Shown: piece by piece, positions 62,045-64,000 of the stretch
Layout of the letters: every line of letters starts with the position of its first letter
How positions within the stretch are numbered: position 1 is the stretch's first letter
Source: Streptomyces iranensis
GTDB taxonomy: Bacteria > Actinomycetota > Actinomycetes > Streptomycetales > Streptomycetaceae
Direction: 5' to 3'
Length of the DNA stretch: 64,000 bases
NCBI RefSeq assembly: GCF_017874715.1
Contig: NZ_JAGGLR010000006.1
Coordinates: forward strand, 372,001 to 436,000
Notes under the pieces: model-generated
Databases searched by the model: none
Seen by the model: the letters and a program-made list of their open reading frames with translations, nothing else
What the model was told of the DNA's origin: nothing
Position numbers and translations under genes: made by a program

Positions 62045-63002
62045 GCACCCGGCCCGCCTCGGGGCGCGGCAGCCAGAAGCCCGGTGGGCGGTGGAGCCAG
62101 CCGGACGTGGTGGAGAGCGCGCGGGCCGCGGCGTGGAGGGCGTCCAGGCCGGGGTGGGTGAGGCCCCTGCGCCACACGATGGAGACCGGTGAGAGCGGAA
62201 CGGGCTCGGTGAGGGGGCGCAGCACCGCGCCGGGGAGGTGGGTGAACACCTCGCTGGCCAGCACCGACCAGCGGCGCTTGGTCACCACCCGGATGAACTC
62301 CTCGTCCCCGTCGATCTCCGGGAACGGCTCCGCCATCGCGATCCCGCGCCCCGCGAAGAGCTGGGCGGCCAGGTCCGTCCACTCGGTGGTGGTGTCGTTG
62401 CCCGCCGCCGCGTACAGGGTCTCGCCCGCCAGCGCGGACAGCGGGATCTCCTCGAGCCGGGCGAGCGGGTGGTCCTCGCGCAGGACCACGGCGATGCGCT
62501 CGTAGCGGATCAGCCGGTGGTCCAGCCGGGCGAGCACGGCGGGGTCGAGGCCGCGGGCCCGGCCGAAGGAGACGTCCAGGCGTCCGGCGAGGAGTTCGGC
62601 GGCGGCCCCGGCCAGCCCACTGTGGAAGCGGGCCACCAGCTCGGTCTCGGGGCCGATGCGGCGCCGCGCCTCCGCCAGCACCTGGTTTCCGGTGCTCACC
62701 GGGGCGCTCACGTCCACCAGCAGCGGGCGGCGCTCGGCCCCGCTGAAGGCCGCCGCCAGGTCGTCCTGGGCCTGGAGCACCCTCCGGGCGTACGGCAGCA
62801 GCCGTACGCCCGCGGCCGTGAGGGCGACCTGGCGGGTGGTACGGACGAACAGCTCCGCGCCCAACTCCCGCTCCAGGCGCCGGATGTCGCGGCTGAGGGC
62901 CTGCTGGGCGACGTAGAGGCGGGCGGCGGCACGGGTGAAGTGCAGCTCGTCGGCGACGGCGGCGAAGGCGCGCAGCAGGCGCGGTTCGATGTCCCGGTTC
63001 AC
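62019..63002 (-). CDS. LysR-family regulator of divergent MFS gene
   Basis: Regulator of 327 residues; winged helix at residues 5-65 (LRAFAAVADELHFTRAAARL, QQALSRDIRRLERELGAEL) and a substrate-binding domain. GTG start 63002. The frame upstream overlaps the divergent transporter region and lacks homology. The 121-bp divergent promoter with the MFS gene suggests that it controls that transporter. Ligand unknown. Confidence 0.9.
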   Translation of the reverse strand: MNRDIEPRLLRAFAAVADELHFTRAAARLYVAQQALSRDIRRLERELGAELFVRTTRQVALTAAGVRLLPYARRVLQAQDDLAAAFSGAERRPLLVDVSAPVSTGNQVLAEARRRIGPETELVARFHSGLAGAAAELLAGRLDVSFGRARGLDPAVLARLDHRLIRYERIAVVLREDHPLARLEEIPLSALAGETLYAAAGNDTTTEWTDLAAQLFAGRGIAMAEPFPEIDGDEEFIRVVTKRRWSVLASEVFTHLPGAVLRPLTEPVPLSPVSIVWRRGLTHPGLDALHAAARALSTTSGWLHRPPGFWLPRPEAGRVLRDLRTAE

Positions 63003-63123
63003 CCGCACATGGTGACCGACGCGCCCCTCGATCCTCACCCGGCCGGCATTGACAACGGAGCTGCGTGAATGCCTCCCGATCAGGTGTTGGACCGCCCCCG
63101 GCCGGGCCCGGGACCGTAGTGGC

Positions 63124-64000
63124 GTGATCCTCTTCCTCGCCTCCCGCCCCGTCGTCCCCCGCCCCTCCCGCCCTTCCCGTCCCGGCACCACCCCACCGCG
63201 CCACCGCTCCCCGCTCACCCCGTACCGCCGCCTCTTCACCGCCCCCGGCGCACTCGCCTTCACCCTCGCGGCCTCCGTCGGGCGGCTGCCGGGCTCGATG
63301 CTCGGCGTCTCCACGGTGCTCATGATCGCCACGGTGCGGGACTCGTACGCGCTCGCGGGCGCCGTCTCGGCGACCGGAGTCGCAGCGACGGCGATCGCGG
63401 GACCGCTGCTGGGTCGCCTGGTCGACCGGTACGGACAGGCCAGGGTCGCGGTCCCCGCCGTCCTCGTCTTCGTGGCCGGGGCGATCGCCATGGTGCTCTG
63501 CGTCCATCTCGGCGCCCCGGCCTGGACGCTGTTCTGCTGCGCGGTGGGCTCGTCCGGGGTGCCCAGCCTGGGCTCGATGACCCGCGCCCGCTGGGCCGCG
63601 CTCCACCGCGACGACCCGGCCGCCCGGCACACCGCCGCCTCCTTCGAGCAGGTCGTCGACGAGGTCTGCTTCATGGCCGGGCCCGCGCTGGCCATGGTGC
63701 TGTGCACGGCGGTCCACCCCGAGGCGGGGCTGGTCACGGCGGCGGTGCTGCTGCTCATCGGCACCCTGCTGTTCGCCGCCCAGCGCCGCACCGAACCACC
63801 GCCGGATCCCCGCCCCGCCCGGGGCCGCGTCCTGCTCACCCCCGGTCTGCGGGTCGTCCTGATGACCTTCCTCGCGACCGGCGCCGTCTTCGGCTCGATG
63901 GAGGTGGCGACGGTCGCCGCCGTCGGCTCGTACGGGGGCTCCACGGCGAGCAGCGCCGTCCTCGCCCTCCAGGCCGCGGGGTCCTGCGCGGCCGGGCTGG
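63124..64000 (+). CDS. MFS transporter, 3' truncated by window end
   Basis: Transporter of the major facilitator superfamily, open to the window end (292 codons). GTG start at 63124, with a Pro/Arg-rich N-terminus of about 30 residues, then membrane helices: GALAFTLAASVGRLPGSMLG, VLMIATVRDSYALAGAV. The loop motif GPLLGRLVDRYGQARV follows. Probably an exporter of the DHA type. Divergent from the LysR gene. Confidence 0.85.
   Translation, partial: MILFLASRPVVPRPSRPSRPGTTPPRHRSPLTPYRRLFTAPGALAFTLAASVGRLPGSMLGVSTVLMIATVRDSYALAGAVSATGVAATAIAGPLLGRLVDRYGQARVAVPAVLVFVAGAIAMVLCVHLGAPAWTLFCCAVGSSGVPSLGSMTRARWAALHRDDPAARHTAASFEQVVDEVCFMAGPALAMVLCTAVHPEAGLVTAAVLLLIGTLLFAAQRRTEPPPDPRPARGRVLLTPGLRVVLMTFLATGAVFGSMEVATVAAVGSYGGSTASSAVLALQAAGSCAAGL

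Overview
The window is chromosomal DNA of a Streptomyces-type actinomycete. GC is very high, with strong third-position bias that produces long shadow frames. GTG/TTG starts and GTGA/ATGA start-stop overlaps are common. The right-hand part (about 42.4-61 kb) matches, as far as I remember it, the gene order of the S. coelicolor core region around murA, hupA, the malic enzyme, helD, rsuA-sigU, nnaR and narK.

Region 1 (1 to about 10.4 kb) is an integrative and conjugative element of the actinomycete AICE (pSAM2-like) type. It carries the 3' part of a large serine integrase, a RepSA-like HUH replication initiator, an FtsK/TraSA-type DNA translocase, a set of overlapping small genes and a KorSA-like GntR repressor. 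Three matching inverted-repeat operators were found for that repressor. A block of about 200 bp forms a giant imperfect palindrome that could be a replication or transfer site. The element ends in a three-gene operon, including a degenerate serine-recombinase domain protein, divergent from an XRE regulator. GC is visibly lower in the integrase and XRE genes.

Region 2 (10.8-30 kb) is chromosomal: a MmyB-type regulator, a zinc alcohol dehydrogenase, a GlcD-like oxidase, a Tat-exported TagC-like protein, hppD with a divergent Lrp-type regulator, an ArsR-small protein-MFS operon with a clear operator, a Lon-like secreted protease, an IclR regulator, an SF2 helicase, a Doc/ribbon-helix-helix toxin-antitoxin pair and an MFS pump. 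It closes with a sulfur cassette (LysR regulator, cysteine dioxygenase, YeiH-type exporter) sharing a 10-bp motif, and an alpha/beta hydrolase with Asp in place of the nucleophile Ser.

Region 3 (30-35.7 kb) starts with tRNA-Cys(GCA), followed by a compact two-gene biosynthetic locus. One gene is a single-module NRPS (C-A-PCP-TE, EntF layout) whose specificity residues read as threonine. The other is a YqcI/YcgG (GntA-type) putative heme N-oxygenase. I regard this as the most novel locus in the window.

Region 4 (35.7-64 kb) holds a polysaccharide deacetylase and a three-subunit xanthine-dehydrogenase operon whose Fe-S subunit carries a disordered extension of about 540 residues. An amino-sugar ABC transporter with a GH20 hexosaminidase follows, then the conserved core block. 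The core block ends with nnaR (a perfect GlnR-like box upstream) and narK. The window finishes with a DUF6247-type gene pair, a LysR regulator and the start of an MFS gene cut by the window end.
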